A stretch of DNA of 40,643 bases, from assembly GCA_023249475.1 (NCBI GenBank), contig JAHFCO010000020.1:1-40643 (forward strand), given 5' to 3'. The DNA comes from Bacillota bacterium (GTDB taxonomy: Bacteria > Bacillota_I > Bacilli_A > Erysipelotrichales > Erysipelotrichaceae). A model generated the notes under the pieces. The model was not told where the DNA came from. It searched no databases and saw only the letters and a program-made list of their open reading frames with translations. Within the stretch, counting starts at the first letter, position 1. Every line of letters begins with the position of its first letter. This document shows, in pieces, positions 1 to 8,688 of the stretch. Made by a program: the position numbers and the translations under genes.

Positions 1-2
1 AT

Positions 3-62
3 TTTAAGAACGAATATTTCAAAAAACACAAACTCAACAGCATCGATTCGAGAGGTTTCTAA
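3..62 (+). CDS. C-terminal end of an unidentified upstream gene (partial)
   Basis: An open frame enters the window and ends at TAA 60-62, which shares its last A with the queA start codon (TAATG). It gives a 19-residue tail ending in NSIDSRGF. This is too short to name. In many Firmicutes ruvB precedes queA, but the tail does not resemble the usual RuvB end, so I make no assignment. The overlap with queA and the lack of a promoter suggest that queA is co-transcribed with this gene. Confidence 0.4.
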   Translation, partial: FKNEYFKKHKLNSIDSRGF

Positions 63-1084
63 TGCGAACACAAGACTTCGATTTCCATCTTCCACCCCGA
101 TTGATCGCCCAAACCCCCTTAAGCGACCGGAGCGCCTCAAGGCTTTTAGTCGTGGACAGAGCCACCCAAAACATCACCCACCGTCACTTCTTCGACCTGC
201 CCGATTATCTCCATGCCGGGGATGTCTTGGTCCTCAATGAAACCAAGGTGCTGCCGGCCCGTTTGTTCGGGGTGAAGGAAGAAACCGGCGCGCATGTCGA
301 ATTGTTGATCCTGAAGCATGAGAACGACGAGGCGGAATGCCTGGTCGGCAACGCGAAGGTCGTCAAGGTCGGGACGATCGTCTCGTTCGGTGACGGCGAA
401 CTCAAAGCGCAATGCCTGCAGGTATTACCGGAGGGTTTGCGCATTTTCAAATTCATCTATACCGGGATTTTCTATGAGATCCTGGATCGTCTTGGCATCA
501 TGCCGCTTCCCCCCTACATCAAAGAAAAACTGCAGGATCCCGACCGATATCAGACCGTGTATGCGAAAGAAAAGGGCAGCGCCGCCGCCCCGACCGCCGG
601 ATTGCACTTTACCCCCGACCTCCTTCGAAAACTCGAGAAAAAAGGGATCGAGATCGTAAAAATCACATTGCACGTCGGACTGGGGACCTTCCGTCCCGTC
701 GAAGTGGAAGACGTGGCGACCCACAAAATGCATGAAGAGATGTATACTGTCTCTGAAGACGCGGCGAACCGTCTGAACCGGGCGAAAAAAGAAGGACGGA
801 GGATCGTTTCCGTCGGAACCACGTCGACCAGGACTTTGGAAACCCAACTGAAGAAGTTCGATGAGTTCAAAGCCGAACGTTCATCCACCGACATCTTCAT
901 CTACCCCGGTTTCACGTTCAAAGCGGTCGATGCGCAGATCACCAATTTCCATCTCCCTAAATCGACGCTGATGATGTTGGTGAGCGCCTTCGCCACCAAA
1001 GACCTGATCTTCAGAGCCTATCACGAAGCCATCAAAGAGGAGTACCGATTCTTCTCTTTCGGAGACAGCATGCTGATCCTATGA
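62..1084 (+). CDS. queA: S-adenosylmethionine:tRNA ribosyltransferase-isomerase QueA
   Basis: QueA transfers and isomerises the ribosyl part of SAM onto preQ1 in the wobble position of GUN-anticodon tRNAs, giving epoxyqueuosine. The 340-residue length is normal for the family. Recognisable motifs in order are [16 protein letters not shown] at the N-terminus, [11 protein letters not shown] near residue 60, [11 protein letters not shown] near 180, [10 protein letters not shown] near 205, GTTSTRTLE near 255, and [17 protein letters not shown] followed by [11 protein letters not shown] at the C-terminus. The start overlaps the previous stop (TAATG) and has an AGAGG ribosome site at 51-55. The stop overlaps the queH start by 4 bp (ATGA), which implies translational coupling. 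The enzyme is cytosolic. The partner tRNA-guanine transglycosylase gene is not in the window. Confidence 0.97.
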   Translation: MRTQDFDFHLPPRLIAQTPLSDRSASRLLVVDRATQNITHRHFFDLPDYLHAGDVLVLNETKVLPARLFGVKEETGAHVELLILKHENDEAECLVGNAKVVKVGTIVSFGDGELKAQCLQVLPEGLRIFKFIYTGIFYEILDRLGIMPLPPYIKEKLQDPDRYQTVYAKEKGSAAAPTAGLHFTPDLLRKLEKKGIEIVKITLHVGLGTFRPVEVEDVATHKMHEEMYTVSEDAANRLNRAKKEGRRIVSVGTTSTRTLETQLKKFDEFKAERSSTDIFIYPGFTFKAVDAQITNFHLPKSTLMMLVSAFATKDLIFRAYHEAIKEEYRFFSFGDSMLIL

Positions 1085-1758
1085 AGAAATTCGATGCGTA
1101 TGCATGGGAAATTGAAGAACTCGAAAAAATCAAAGCTTTGCCGAACAAGCCGAGTCTTTTGCTGCACTCGTGTTGCGCCGTATGCAATTCCTATCCCCTT
1201 GAATACCTGAGCGAATTCTTCGACATCACCCTGCTCTACAACAACCATAACCTGTATCCAATGATCGAGTACGACATCCGCCTGCATGAATTGAGCGCCT
1301 ATGTCGACCGGTTCAACCAACGAAATAACCAAACCGTGAAAATCGTCCCGTACGACATCAAACGGGAGGAGTACCATGAGACCTATTTGGCGAAGCGCGC
1401 CGAAGATAAAGAAGGTTACGGACGCTGCCGCATGTGCTATGCCTTGCGTATGAACGAGGCGATGCGCTATGCATCCGAACATCGTTTCGATTATGTAAGC
1501 ACGGTCATGACGATCTCCAGGCAAAAGAACAGCGCCTTCATCAACGACATCGCGCGACGTTTGATGCCCGCGTATCCCGACCTGAAGTACTTCTATTCCA
1601 ACTTCAAGAAGAACAAAGGGATCGACCGGAGCATCCAGATCGCCAAGGAAGAGAAAATGTACCAGCAGCAATACTGCGGATGCCTCTACTCCTATCTCGA
1701 TGCGAAACAAAAGGGGAAAGACGTCGATCATCGCACATACCCCTTTGACAAAGAGTGA
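1081..1758 (+). CDS. queH: Epoxyqueuosine reductase QueH (DUF208 family)
   Basis: QueH performs the last step of queuosine synthesis, reducing epoxyqueuosine to queuosine in tRNA; it is an iron-sulfur enzyme unrelated to the cobalamin-dependent QueG. The family's cysteines are all visible: C31-C32 and C35 in [15 protein letters not shown]116 and C119 in [11 protein letters not shown], and C199/C201 in YCGCLYS. By family knowledge the first CC and the CxxC bind the 4Fe-4S cluster and the distal CxC is redox active. The 225-residue length fits. The gene overlaps queA by 4 bp. Its last codons lie inside the promoter of the next unit (1745-1773). The queA-queH pairing supports both assignments. 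Confidence 0.95.
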   Translation: MKKFDAYAWEIEELEKIKALPNKPSLLLHSCCAVCNSYPLEYLSEFFDITLLYNNHNLYPMIEYDIRLHELSAYVDRFNQRNNQTVKIVPYDIKREEYHETYLAKRAEDKEGYGRCRMCYALRMNEAMRYASEHRFDYVSTVMTISRQKNSAFINDIARRLMPAYPDLKYFYSNFKKNKGIDRSIQIAKEEKMYQQQYCGCLYSYLDAKQKGKDVDHRTYPFDKE

Positions 1759-1773
1759 ACCGGTCGCTATAAT
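1745..1773 (+). promoter_or_regulatory. Consensus sigma-A promoter of the Val T-box unit
   Basis: TTGACA (1745-1750), a 17-bp spacer and TATAAT (1768-1773) match the housekeeping consensus perfectly. The -35 box overlaps the last codons of queH. The expected transcript start is about 1780, at the head of the T-box leader. Confidence 0.85.
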
Positions 1774-1779
1774 TACTCC

Positions 1780-1990
1780 AATGGCAGAGAACGGAAGAAG
1801 TAGCCTTGTCGGGGAAGATAGAAAGTATCGGGGTGATGGAACGATACCAAAGACAAAGCGAACAGTCGTCCGGGAGCCGGTTTTTCGAACAGTGTAGAAA
1901 AACACGTACACCGACGTTACCGGGTTGAGCACAGCAATGTGAAATTTAGGTGGTACCACGCAGAAGCGTCCTTGTCAGGGCGCTTTTTTT
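1780..1990 (+). promoter_or_regulatory. T-box riboswitch leader, tRNA-Val specific (specifier GTT)
   Basis: The leader carries the T-box motif AGGTGGTACCACG at 1948-1960, followed by a terminator stem AGCGTCC/GGGCGCT and a T-run ending near 1990. The base after TGG in the T-box is T, which would pair with discriminator A, as expected for tRNA-Val. Aligning it with the Ile and Phe leaders in this window, where the specifier is followed by AC, places the specifier codon at 1916-1918 (CGAC-GTT-ACC), a valine codon. Stem I is long, with AGAAGTAG near 1796-1803 on its 5' side. Uncharged tRNA-Val should favour the antiterminator and allow transcription of the GNAT gene and valS. The exact Stem I pairing has not been folded. 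Confidence 0.92.
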
Positions 1991-2007
1991 GCGAAGGAGG
2001 GAAAGAA

Positions 2008-2565
2008 ATGCTGGAATTGTATGTACCGACGATCGAAACCGATCGTTTGATCCTCAGACCGATCCGCATCGAAGACGCGCAGGATCTCTTTGACTATGCC
2101 TCGGACGAGGAAGTCGTGAAAATGTTGAGCTGGCCGCGGCATGAAACGCTGGAGCGAAGCGTGAAATCGATCAATGAACACTTTCTGACACGTCCGCAGC
2201 GGGGCATCCCCGAAGCCTTCGCGATCGTGCTGAAGGAAAATGGAAAGATGATCGGAACGGTCGACGTGCACACCGTCCGCTTCGAGGATGTGGGGGAGAT
2301 CGGTTATGTGCTGAACCGCACCTACCATAACCACGGATACATGAGCGAAGCGCTCAAGGCGGCCATCCCGGTCTGGTTCGCCATGACGGGGTTCCGTAGG
2401 TTGGAGATCATGCACAACATCACCAACATCGCCAGCCGAAAAGTCATCGAAAAAGCCGGATTCATCAAAGAAGGGGTCTATCGTCAGTTAAGAAGCGAAA
2501 AAGACGGGCAATACTATGATTTTCCGTTCTATGCCCTACTCAAACAAGACATCGAAAGCGAGTGA
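2008..2565 (+). CDS. GNAT-family N-acetyltransferase (RimJ/RimL-like)
   Basis: A 185-residue protein of the Acetyltransf_3/RimJ-RimL type. It opens with ETDRLILRPIRIEDAQDLF, contains a beta4-like stretch KMIGTVDVH, an acetyl-CoA-binding-like region GYVLNRTYHNHGYMSEAL and ends with NIASRKVIEKAGFIKEG, all typical of the fold. The family acetylates protein N-termini, small amines or occasionally aminoacyl-tRNA; the substrate here cannot be read from the sequence. I chose ATG 2008 because GAAGGAGG lies 7 bp upstream; an in-frame ATG at 1939 falls inside the T-box hairpin. The gene stands between the Val T-box terminator and valS, 4 bp before valS, so both should respond to valine starvation. Confidence 0.88.
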   Translation: MLELYVPTIETDRLILRPIRIEDAQDLFDYASDEEVVKMLSWPRHETLERSVKSINEHFLTRPQRGIPEAFAIVLKENGKMIGTVDVHTVRFEDVGEIGYVLNRTYHNHGYMSEALKAAIPVWFAMTGFRRLEIMHNITNIASRKVIEKAGFIKEGVYRQLRSEKDGQYYDFPFYALLKQDIESE

Positions 2566-2569
2566 AACC

Positions 2570-5164
2570 ATGAAAAAGACACTGGATACCAAATACAACC
2601 ATCACGACGTTGAAAGCGGCGTCTACGACCGCTGGGTCGAAGCCGGATATTTCACCGCCGGGGACAAAAGCAAGCCGCCGTTCACCATCGTGATCCCGCC
2701 ACCCAACGTCACCGGCAAACTCCACCTCGGGCATGCCTGGGACACCACCCTGCAGGATATCATCTCGCGGTTCAAACGGCTTCAAGGCTACGATATGCTT
2801 TGGTTGTCGGGTATGGACCATGCGGGGATCGCGACCCAGGCCAAAGTCGACGCGCGTCTGCGTGAACAAGGCATCTCGCGCTATGACCTCGGCCGTGAGA
2901 AGTTCCTCGAGAAAGCCTGGGAGTGGAAAGAAGAATACGCCGGTTTCATCCGCCAGCAATGGGCGAAGCTCGGCTTATCGCTGGATTATTCCCGCGAACG
3001 CTTCACCTTGGACGACGGACTTAGCGAAGCGGTCAAGAAAGTCTTCGTCCAACTCTATAACGAAGGATTGATCTATCAAGGGAAACGGATCATCAACTGG
3101 GATCCGCTGGCCCAAACCGCCCTCTCCAACATCGAGGTCATCCACAAGGAAGTCGAAGGCAGTTTCTATACCTTCCGTTATAAAGTCGTCGAGACCGGCG
3201 AATTCATCAGCGTGTCGACCACGCGTCCCGAAACGATGTTCGGGGACGTTTGCGTCGTCGTCCATCCGGAAGACGAGAAATACAAACACATCCACGGCAT
3301 GCATGTGGAGAACCCGGCCAACCATGAAATCCTGCCGATCCTGGTCGACGACTACATCGACATCGAATTCGGTACGGGCGCCATGAAATGTACGCCGGCC
3401 CACGACCCCAACGACTACGCGCTGGCGATCAAGCACCAGCTGGAAATGATCGTCTGCATGAACCCCGACGGGACGATGAACGAACGGGCAGGGGAATTCG
3501 AAGGCATGGACCGCTTCGATTGCCGCAAAGCCCTGACGAAACGGATCAGCGAAGAAGGCAACACCGTCAAGATCGAAACCCACATCCACCAGGTCGGACA
3601 CAGCGAACGGACCGACGTCATCGTCGAACCCTACCTTTCGAAACAATGGTTCGTCAAGATGAAACCCTTGGCGCAGGACGTCCTGGATGCACAGCGCGGG
3701 GAAGACCCCATCCGTTTCATCCCGCCACGCTTCGAGAACGTCTTTGAACGCTGGATGGAAAACATCGAAGACTGGTGCATCTCCCGTCAGTTATGGTGGG
3801 GGCACCGCATCCCGGTCTGGTATCACAACACGGAAGACAAGATCCACTGCGACATGAACCCGCCCCAAGACATCGAGAACTGGCATCAGGACGAGGATGT
3901 CCTGGACACCTGGTTCTCCAGCGCCCTGTGGCCGTTTAGCACCTTGGGATGGCCGCAGGAAACCGAAGACTTCCAACGCTATTACCCGACCTCCGTCTTG
4001 GTCACCGGCTACGACATCATCTTCTTCTGGGCGGCGCGCATGGCTTTCCAAGCCCGTCACTTCACCAAGAGCGTTCCCTTCAACGATTTGGTCATCCATG
4101 GCCTGATCCGCGATAGCGAAGGACGCAAGATGAGCAAATCCTTGGGCAACGGCGTCGACCCGATGGATGTGATCGACCAATACGGGGCCGATGCCCTGCG
4201 TTTCTTCCTTTGCACCAACTCCGCCCCGGGACAGGACCTGCGCTACTCCCAGGAAAAAGTCGAGGCTTCCTGGAACTTCATCAACAAGATTTGGAACGCT
4301 TCCCGCTTCGTCCTGATGAACCTGCCCGAAGACTTCCAGAGTGAAGACCTAGGTGCTTGCGACCTATCGCCGATCGACCTGTGGATCCTTCAACGCTTCA
4401 ACGCGACCTTGGGCGACGTCAGTGCGGCGATGGAGAAATACGACTTCGCGCTGGCCGGCAACCATCTCTACGCCTTCGTCTGGGACGACTTCTGTTCCTG
4501 GTACATCGAATTGGCCAAGTCCGGGCTCAACAGCAGCGACCCCGGAATCGTCCAGGCGACCCGCACGACCCTCAAGACCGTTCTGATCGGAATCTTGAAG
4601 ATGTTGCACCCGTTCATGCCTTTCGTCAGCGAAGCGATCTACGAGGCGCTGGAAGAGGGGGCGCTTTGCGTCGCTTCATGGCCGGTCGCGATCGAAAGAC
4701 AAGACGCGACGGCCTTGGAACAGGTCGAACTGTTGATTTCGCTGATCGGCGAAATCCGCACCTTGCGGACGGAATACAACCTCAAACCGGCATCCCCCCT
4801 CAACATCGTACTCAATCTCGAGGATGGGAAGACGGTCGACCTCTTCCAGCAACTCATCCTGGAGAAGATGGTCAAAACAACGTTGATCCAAGAAATCGAA
4901 GGGGAAACCCTGCTTCGTCCGATCCGCGGCGGTAGCTTCAGCGTCAAGATGAGCGAGTTGGTCGACCTCGACGTCGAGATCAAACGCCTTGAAAGCGAAC
5001 TTGCGAAACTGGACAACGAGATCCTGCGTTGCGAAGGCATGTTGGCCAACGAACGCTTCGTTTTGAAAGCCCCGGCGCAAAAAATCGAAGAAGAGCGCCA
5101 AAAACTCGCCGAGTACCGTCGTCAACACGAAATGACGGCGCAAAAACTACAAACATTGCGCTAA
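2570..5164 (+). CDS. valS: Valyl-tRNA synthetase
   Basis: A class Ia synthetase that charges tRNA-Val, 864 residues. The HIGH signature is HLGH at residues 52-55 (TGKLHLGHAWDTT) and KMSKS is at 520-524 (GRKMSKSLGNGVDP). The CP1 editing domain carries VSTTRPETMFGDV. WWGHRIPVW and the CxRQLWWG region are present. The C-terminal 60 residues form the ValRS coiled-coil arm (DVEIKRLESELAKLDNEI). ATG 2570 is preferred because the protein then begins MKKTLDTKYNHHDVE, like other ValRS; the ribosome site is weak and translation may be coupled to the GNAT gene ending 4 bp upstream. The gene is controlled by the Val T-box and followed by a strong terminator. Confidence 0.98.
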   Translation: MKKTLDTKYNHHDVESGVYDRWVEAGYFTAGDKSKPPFTIVIPPPNVTGKLHLGHAWDTTLQDIISRFKRLQGYDMLWLSGMDHAGIATQAKVDARLREQGISRYDLGREKFLEKAWEWKEEYAGFIRQQWAKLGLSLDYSRERFTLDDGLSEAVKKVFVQLYNEGLIYQGKRIINWDPLAQTALSNIEVIHKEVEGSFYTFRYKVVETGEFISVSTTRPETMFGDVCVVVHPEDEKYKHIHGMHVENPANHEILPILVDDYIDIEFGTGAMKCTPAHDPNDYALAIKHQLEMIVCMNPDGTMNERAGEFEGMDRFDCRKALTKRISEEGNTVKIETHIHQVGHSERTDVIVEPYLSKQWFVKMKPLAQDVLDAQRGEDPIRFIPPRFENVFERWMENIEDWCISRQLWWGHRIPVWYHNTEDKIHCDMNPPQDIENWHQDEDVLDTWFSSALWPFSTLGWPQETEDFQRYYPTSVLVTGYDIIFFWAARMAFQARHFTKSVPFNDLVIHGLIRDSEGRKMSKSLGNGVDPMDVIDQYGADALRFFLCTNSAPGQDLRYSQEKVEASWNFINKIWNASRFVLMNLPEDFQSEDLGACDLSPIDLWILQRFNATLGDVSAAMEKYDFALAGNHLYAFVWDDFCSWYIELAKSGLNSSDPGIVQATRTTLKTVLIGILKMLHPFMPFVSEAIYEALEEGALCVASWPVAIERQDATALEQVELLISLIGEIRTLRTEYNLKPASPLNIVLNLEDGKTVDLFQQLILEKMVKTTLIQEIEGETLLRPIRGGSFSVKMSELVDLDVEIKRLESELAKLDNEILRCEGMLANERFVLKAPAQKIEEERQKLAEYRRQHEMTAQKLQTLR

Positions 5165-5178
5165 AGCGTGAAAATAGA

Positions 5179-5210
5179 GAGCCGCAGGAACGTGTTTCCT
5201 GTGGCTTTTT
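5179..5210 (+). terminator. Intrinsic terminator of valS
   Basis: GCCGCAGGAA pairs with TTCCTGTGGC (one G-U) around a short loop, followed by TTTTT. It lies 15 bp past the valS stop. Confidence 0.88.
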
Positions 5211-5230
5211 AGCACTTTTTTCGCTATAAT
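5202..5230 (+). promoter_or_regulatory. Promoter of ppdK
   Basis: A perfect -10 TATAAT is at 5225-5230. At the right distance (17 bp) the -35 region reads TGGCTT, a poor match that overlaps the valS terminator. The -10 is convincing; the -35 is not. Confidence 0.6.
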
Positions 5231-5265
5231 GTAAGCGTTATATGGCATAAGCCGAAGGAGGAAAA

Positions 5266-7890
5266 ATGAGCACGAAATACGTATACACATTCTCCGAAGG
5301 TAATGGAAGCATGCGTAATCTTTTGGGAGGCAAAGGTGCCAACCTGGCCGAGATGACCAATCTCGGAATGCCCGTCCCGCAAGGTTTCGTCGTCACGACG
5401 GAAGCATGTTCCCGTTACTATGAGGACAAAGAAACGATCGCCGACGATATCAAGGCTGAAATCTTCAGTTACTTGGCGAAATTGGAAGAATTGACCGGCA
5501 AACAGTTCGGGAACCCCGACAATCCCTTGTTGGTTTCCGTCCGTTCCGGCTCCCGCGCATCCATGCCGGGGATGATGGACACCATCCTGAACCTCGGTTT
5601 GAACGACGTGGTCGTCGAAGGCTTCGCGAAACTCGCGAACAACCCGCGTTTCGCCTATGATTCATACCGCCGTTTCATCCAGATGTTCTCCGATGTCGTC
5701 ATGGAACTGCCCAAGCACAACTTCGAAGTCATCATCGATGAAATGAAGGAAGAAAAAGGCATCAAGCAGGATACCGACTTCACCGCCGACGATCTGAAGG
5801 AAATGGTCCGCCGTTTCAAAGCCTATTATCGCGAACACAAGAACAGCGAATTCCCCTCGGATCCGAAGGACCAACTCATCGAAGCGGTCAAAGCGGTCTT
5901 CCGTTCCTGGAACAACGCACGTGCGATCTACTATCGCCGCATGAACGACATCCCCTCGGATTGGGGCACCGCCGTCAACATCCAATCGATGGTCTTCGGG
6001 AACACCGGCGACGATTCGGGGACCGGCGTCGCGTTCACCCGCAACCCGGCCACCGGCGAAAAGAAACTCTACGGCGAATTCCTGATGAACGCACAAGGGG
6101 AAGACGTCGTCGCGGGGATCCGTACGCCCAAGACGATCGACCAGCTGAAAGAAGTCATGCCGCACGCCTACGACCAATTCGTCGAAATCTGCGACAAGCT
6201 TGAAACCCACTATAAAGACATGCAGGACATGGAATTCACGATCGAACACGGGAATCTATACATGTTGCAGACGCGTAACGGGAAACGTACCGCGGCCGCC
6301 GCGTTGAAGATCGCCGTCGACTTGGTCGAAGAAGGCATGATCACCAAGGAAAAAGCGGTCTTGCAGGTTGATCCGAAACAATTGGACGCCCTGTTGCACC
6401 CGCAATTCGACGCCGTCAAACTCAAAGAAGCCAAACCGATCGGACGTGCGCTACCGGCATCCCCGGGTGCCGCTTCCGGACGCATCGTCTTCACCGCAGC
6501 CACCGCCGTCGAATGGAAGAACCGCGGAGAGAAAGTCATTCTCGTCCGTTTGGAAACTTCGCCTGAAGACATCGAAGGCATGCACGTATCGCAAGGGATC
6601 TTGACCGCACGCGGCGGGATGACCTCCCATGCGGCCGTCGTCGCCCGCGGCATGGGCACATGCTGCGTCTCCGGATGCGGCGAACTCAAGTTCGGAAACA
6701 AATCCTTCGAACTTGGCGGAAAAGTCTACAACGAAGGCGATTGGCTCTCCTTGGATGGCACCTCCGGGAACATCTACGGCGAAAAGATCCCGACCGTCCC
6801 CGCGGCGATCACCGGCGATTTCAGAAAACTCATGGGATGGGCCGATGAAATCCGCACCTTGAAAGTACGCACCAACGCCGACACCCCCAAAGACGCCCGT
6901 CAAGCCTTTGAATTCGGCGCTGAAGGGATCGGACTTGTCCGTACCGAACATATGTTCTTCGAAGCCGACCGCATCAAGGCGATGCGCGAAATGATCGTCT
7001 CCAAGTCGGAAGACCAACGCCGCAAAGCGTTGCTGAAACTATTGCCGATGCAACGGAGCGATTTCGAAGGCATCTATGAAGCCATGGAAGGGTTCCCTGT
7101 CACCATCCGTTACTTGGATCCCCCTCTGCACGAATTCCTCCCTACGGACGAAGAAGACATCGTCGCGTTGGCCAAGGAAATGAACCTGCCGGTCGAAGAA
7201 TTGAAGAACGTCGTCGTCAGTCTGCATGAATTCAACCCGATGATGGGTCATCGCGGATGCCGTTTGGCCGTCTCCTATCCGGAAATCGCCGAAATGCAGA
7301 CGCAAGCCGTCATCGAAGCCGCGATCAACGTGGCGAAACGCCATCCGGAATGGAATCTGGTTCCTGAAATCATGATCCCGCTGGTCGGCGAAGTCAAAGA
7401 ATTGAAATATGTCAAAGACATCGTCGTCCGCGTCGCGGACAAACTCATCGCCGAAAGCGGAGTCAATCTGAAGTACATGGTCGGAACGATGATCGAAATC
7501 CCGCGCGCTGCCTTGTTGGCGGATGAAATCGCGAAAGAAGCCGAATTCTTCTCCTTCGGGACCAACGACTTGACGCAGATGACCTTCGGGTTCAGCCGCG
7601 ACGATGCCGGGGCGTTCTTGAATTCCTACTATGACAAGAAGATCTATGAACAGGATCCCTTCGCCCGCCTTGACCAACACGGCGTCGGCAAACTGGTGAC
7701 TTTGTCCTGCAAACTCGGGAAAGAAGTCCGTCCGGACATCAAACTCGGGATCTGCGGCGAACACGGAGGCGATCCGAGTTCGATCGAATTCTGCCACAAC
7801 GCGGGCTTGACCTACGTGTCTTGTTCGCCGTTCAGAGTACCGATCGCACGTTTGGCGGCGGCCCATGCCGCGCTGAAGGCGAAAAAGTAA
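5266..7890 (+). CDS. ppdK: Pyruvate, phosphate dikinase
   Basis: PPDK interconverts pyruvate + ATP + Pi and phosphoenolpyruvate + AMP + PPi, supporting gluconeogenesis or PPi-dependent glycolysis. At 874 residues it is full length. The nucleotide-binding domain opens with GGKGANLAEMTNLGMPVP and carries SRASMPGMMDTILNLGLND and GVAFTRNPATGE. The swivelling phosphohistidine domain has GGMTSHAAVVARGMG with the catalytic His at residue 455, the number known from the Clostridium symbiosum enzyme. The TIM-barrel domain has GLVRTEHMFF, GHRGCRL, FFSFGTNDLTQM and GICGEHGGDP with the catalytic Cys at 830. An AGGAGG site precedes the ATG. It is a single-gene unit with its own promoter and terminator; no PPDK regulatory kinase (DUF299) gene is adjacent. 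Confidence 0.98.
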   Translation: MSTKYVYTFSEGNGSMRNLLGGKGANLAEMTNLGMPVPQGFVVTTEACSRYYEDKETIADDIKAEIFSYLAKLEELTGKQFGNPDNPLLVSVRSGSRASMPGMMDTILNLGLNDVVVEGFAKLANNPRFAYDSYRRFIQMFSDVVMELPKHNFEVIIDEMKEEKGIKQDTDFTADDLKEMVRRFKAYYREHKNSEFPSDPKDQLIEAVKAVFRSWNNARAIYYRRMNDIPSDWGTAVNIQSMVFGNTGDDSGTGVAFTRNPATGEKKLYGEFLMNAQGEDVVAGIRTPKTIDQLKEVMPHAYDQFVEICDKLETHYKDMQDMEFTIEHGNLYMLQTRNGKRTAAAALKIAVDLVEEGMITKEKAVLQVDPKQLDALLHPQFDAVKLKEAKPIGRALPASPGAASGRIVFTAATAVEWKNRGEKVILVRLETSPEDIEGMHVSQGILTARGGMTSHAAVVARGMGTCCVSGCGELKFGNKSFELGGKVYNEGDWLSLDGTSGNIYGEKIPTVPAAITGDFRKLMGWADEIRTLKVRTNADTPKDARQAFEFGAEGIGLVRTEHMFFEADRIKAMREMIVSKSEDQRRKALLKLLPMQRSDFEGIYEAMEGFPVTIRYLDPPLHEFLPTDEEDIVALAKEMNLPVEELKNVVVSLHEFNPMMGHRGCRLAVSYPEIAEMQTQAVIEAAINVAKRHPEWNLVPEIMIPLVGEVKELKYVKDIVVRVADKLIAESGVNLKYMVGTMIEIPRAALLADEIAKEAEFFSFGTNDLTQMTFGFSRDDAGAFLNSYYDKKIYEQDPFARLDQHGVGKLVTLSCKLGKEVRPDIKLGICGEHGGDPSSIEFCHNAGLTYVSCSPFRVPIARLAAAHAALKAKK

Positions 7891-7897
7891 AACCAGG

Positions 7898-7925
7898 GAC
7901 ACTTGCTTCGGCAAGTGTCTTTTTT
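7898..7925 (+). terminator. Intrinsic terminator of ppdK
   Basis: A perfect 9-bp stem GACACTTGC/GCAAGTGTC closes a TTCG tetraloop and is followed by six T. Confidence 0.93.
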
Positions 7926-7928
7926 CGC

Positions 7929-7958
7929 TTGACATCCACCCCCAACATTCGGTACGCT
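7929..7958 (+). promoter_or_regulatory. Promoter of the ABC exporter operon
   Basis: A perfect -35 TTGACA is at 7929-7934, and a weak -10 TACGCT lies 18 bp downstream at 7953-7958. It starts 4 bp after the ppdK terminator T-run. Confidence 0.55.
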
Positions 7959-7983
7959 AAACCTAATGAAAAGGGGGATGACG

Positions 7984-8688
7984 ATGACAAACGGAGAAGG
8001 CATCGCGATTCGCGGTCTCAGTAAGAACTACGGGAAGACCATGGCGCTTGAAATGATCGATCTTACCTTGCCCAAAGGCAAGATCATCGGATTATTGGGA
8101 CCCAACGGCAGCGGGAAGACGACGTTGCTTAAAATCTTGTCCGGTTTATTGATGAACTATGACGGAAGGGTGACCATCAACGGACATTCGCCGGACCTGC
8201 ACACTAAACGCATCGTGTCGTATCTGCCGGATTCGCCTTATTTCGCGGATTGGATGAAAATCAAGGACGCGACGCGACTGTTCAAGGATATGTATCCCGA
8301 CTTTAGGACCGACGTCATGGCGGCATTGCTGAGCCGATTCGAACTCAGCCCGAAAATGCGCATCAAGACGATGTCGAAGGGGATGAAGGAGAAGTTCCAA
8401 CTGGCCTTGGTGATGAGCCGCAAGGCCGAAATCTATCTTTTGGATGAACCGATCGGCGGGGTCGACCCGGCCGCCCGCGACGTCATCCTACAGACCATCC
8501 TCGCCAACTTCAACCCGGAAAGTTTGTTGTTGATTTCCACCCACCTCATCCAAGACGTGGAAAAAATACTGGATGAAGTCATCTTCATCAAAAACGGCAG
8601 GATCGTCCTCCATGAACCGCGCAACAGCGTGATCGAACGCGAAGGCAAGTCCATCGACGACGTCTTCCGTGAGGTGTTCAAATGCTGA
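7984..8688 (+). CDS. ABC-2 type transporter, ATP-binding protein
   Basis: A 234-residue ABC ATPase. Walker A is GPNGSGKT at residues 39-46, the signature is MSKGMKEKFQLAL (a divergent form of LSGGQ), Walker B and the D-loop are YLLDEPIGGVDPAARD, and the H-loop is LLISTHLI. The GVDPAARD D-loop and MSKGMKEK signature are common in the YtrB/EcsA-like group that pairs with ABC-2 permeases. The substrate cannot be told. I start at ATG 7984, which has AAGGGGG 7-8 bp upstream; an in-frame ATG at 7966 lies before that site. The 3' end overlaps the permease start, which indicates an operon and coupling. Confidence 0.93.
   Translation: MTNGEGIAIRGLSKNYGKTMALEMIDLTLPKGKIIGLLGPNGSGKTTLLKILSGLLMNYDGRVTINGHSPDLHTKRIVSYLPDSPYFADWMKIKDATRLFKDMYPDFRTDVMAALLSRFELSPKMRIKTMSKGMKEKFQLALVMSRKAEIYLLDEPIGGVDPAARDVILQTILANFNPESLLLISTHLIQDVEKILDEVIFIKNGRIVLHEPRNSVIEREGKSIDDVFREVFKC

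Noticed and set aside
1021-1959. 312-codon minus-strand open frame across queH and the Val T-box leader
   Set aside because: It runs through queH, a consensus promoter and a structured leader on the other strand; it is a shadow.
1939-2007. Longer N-terminus for the GNAT acetyltransferase (ATG 1939)
   Set aside because: That segment is the T-box and terminator hairpin; a strong ribosome site stands before ATG 2008.
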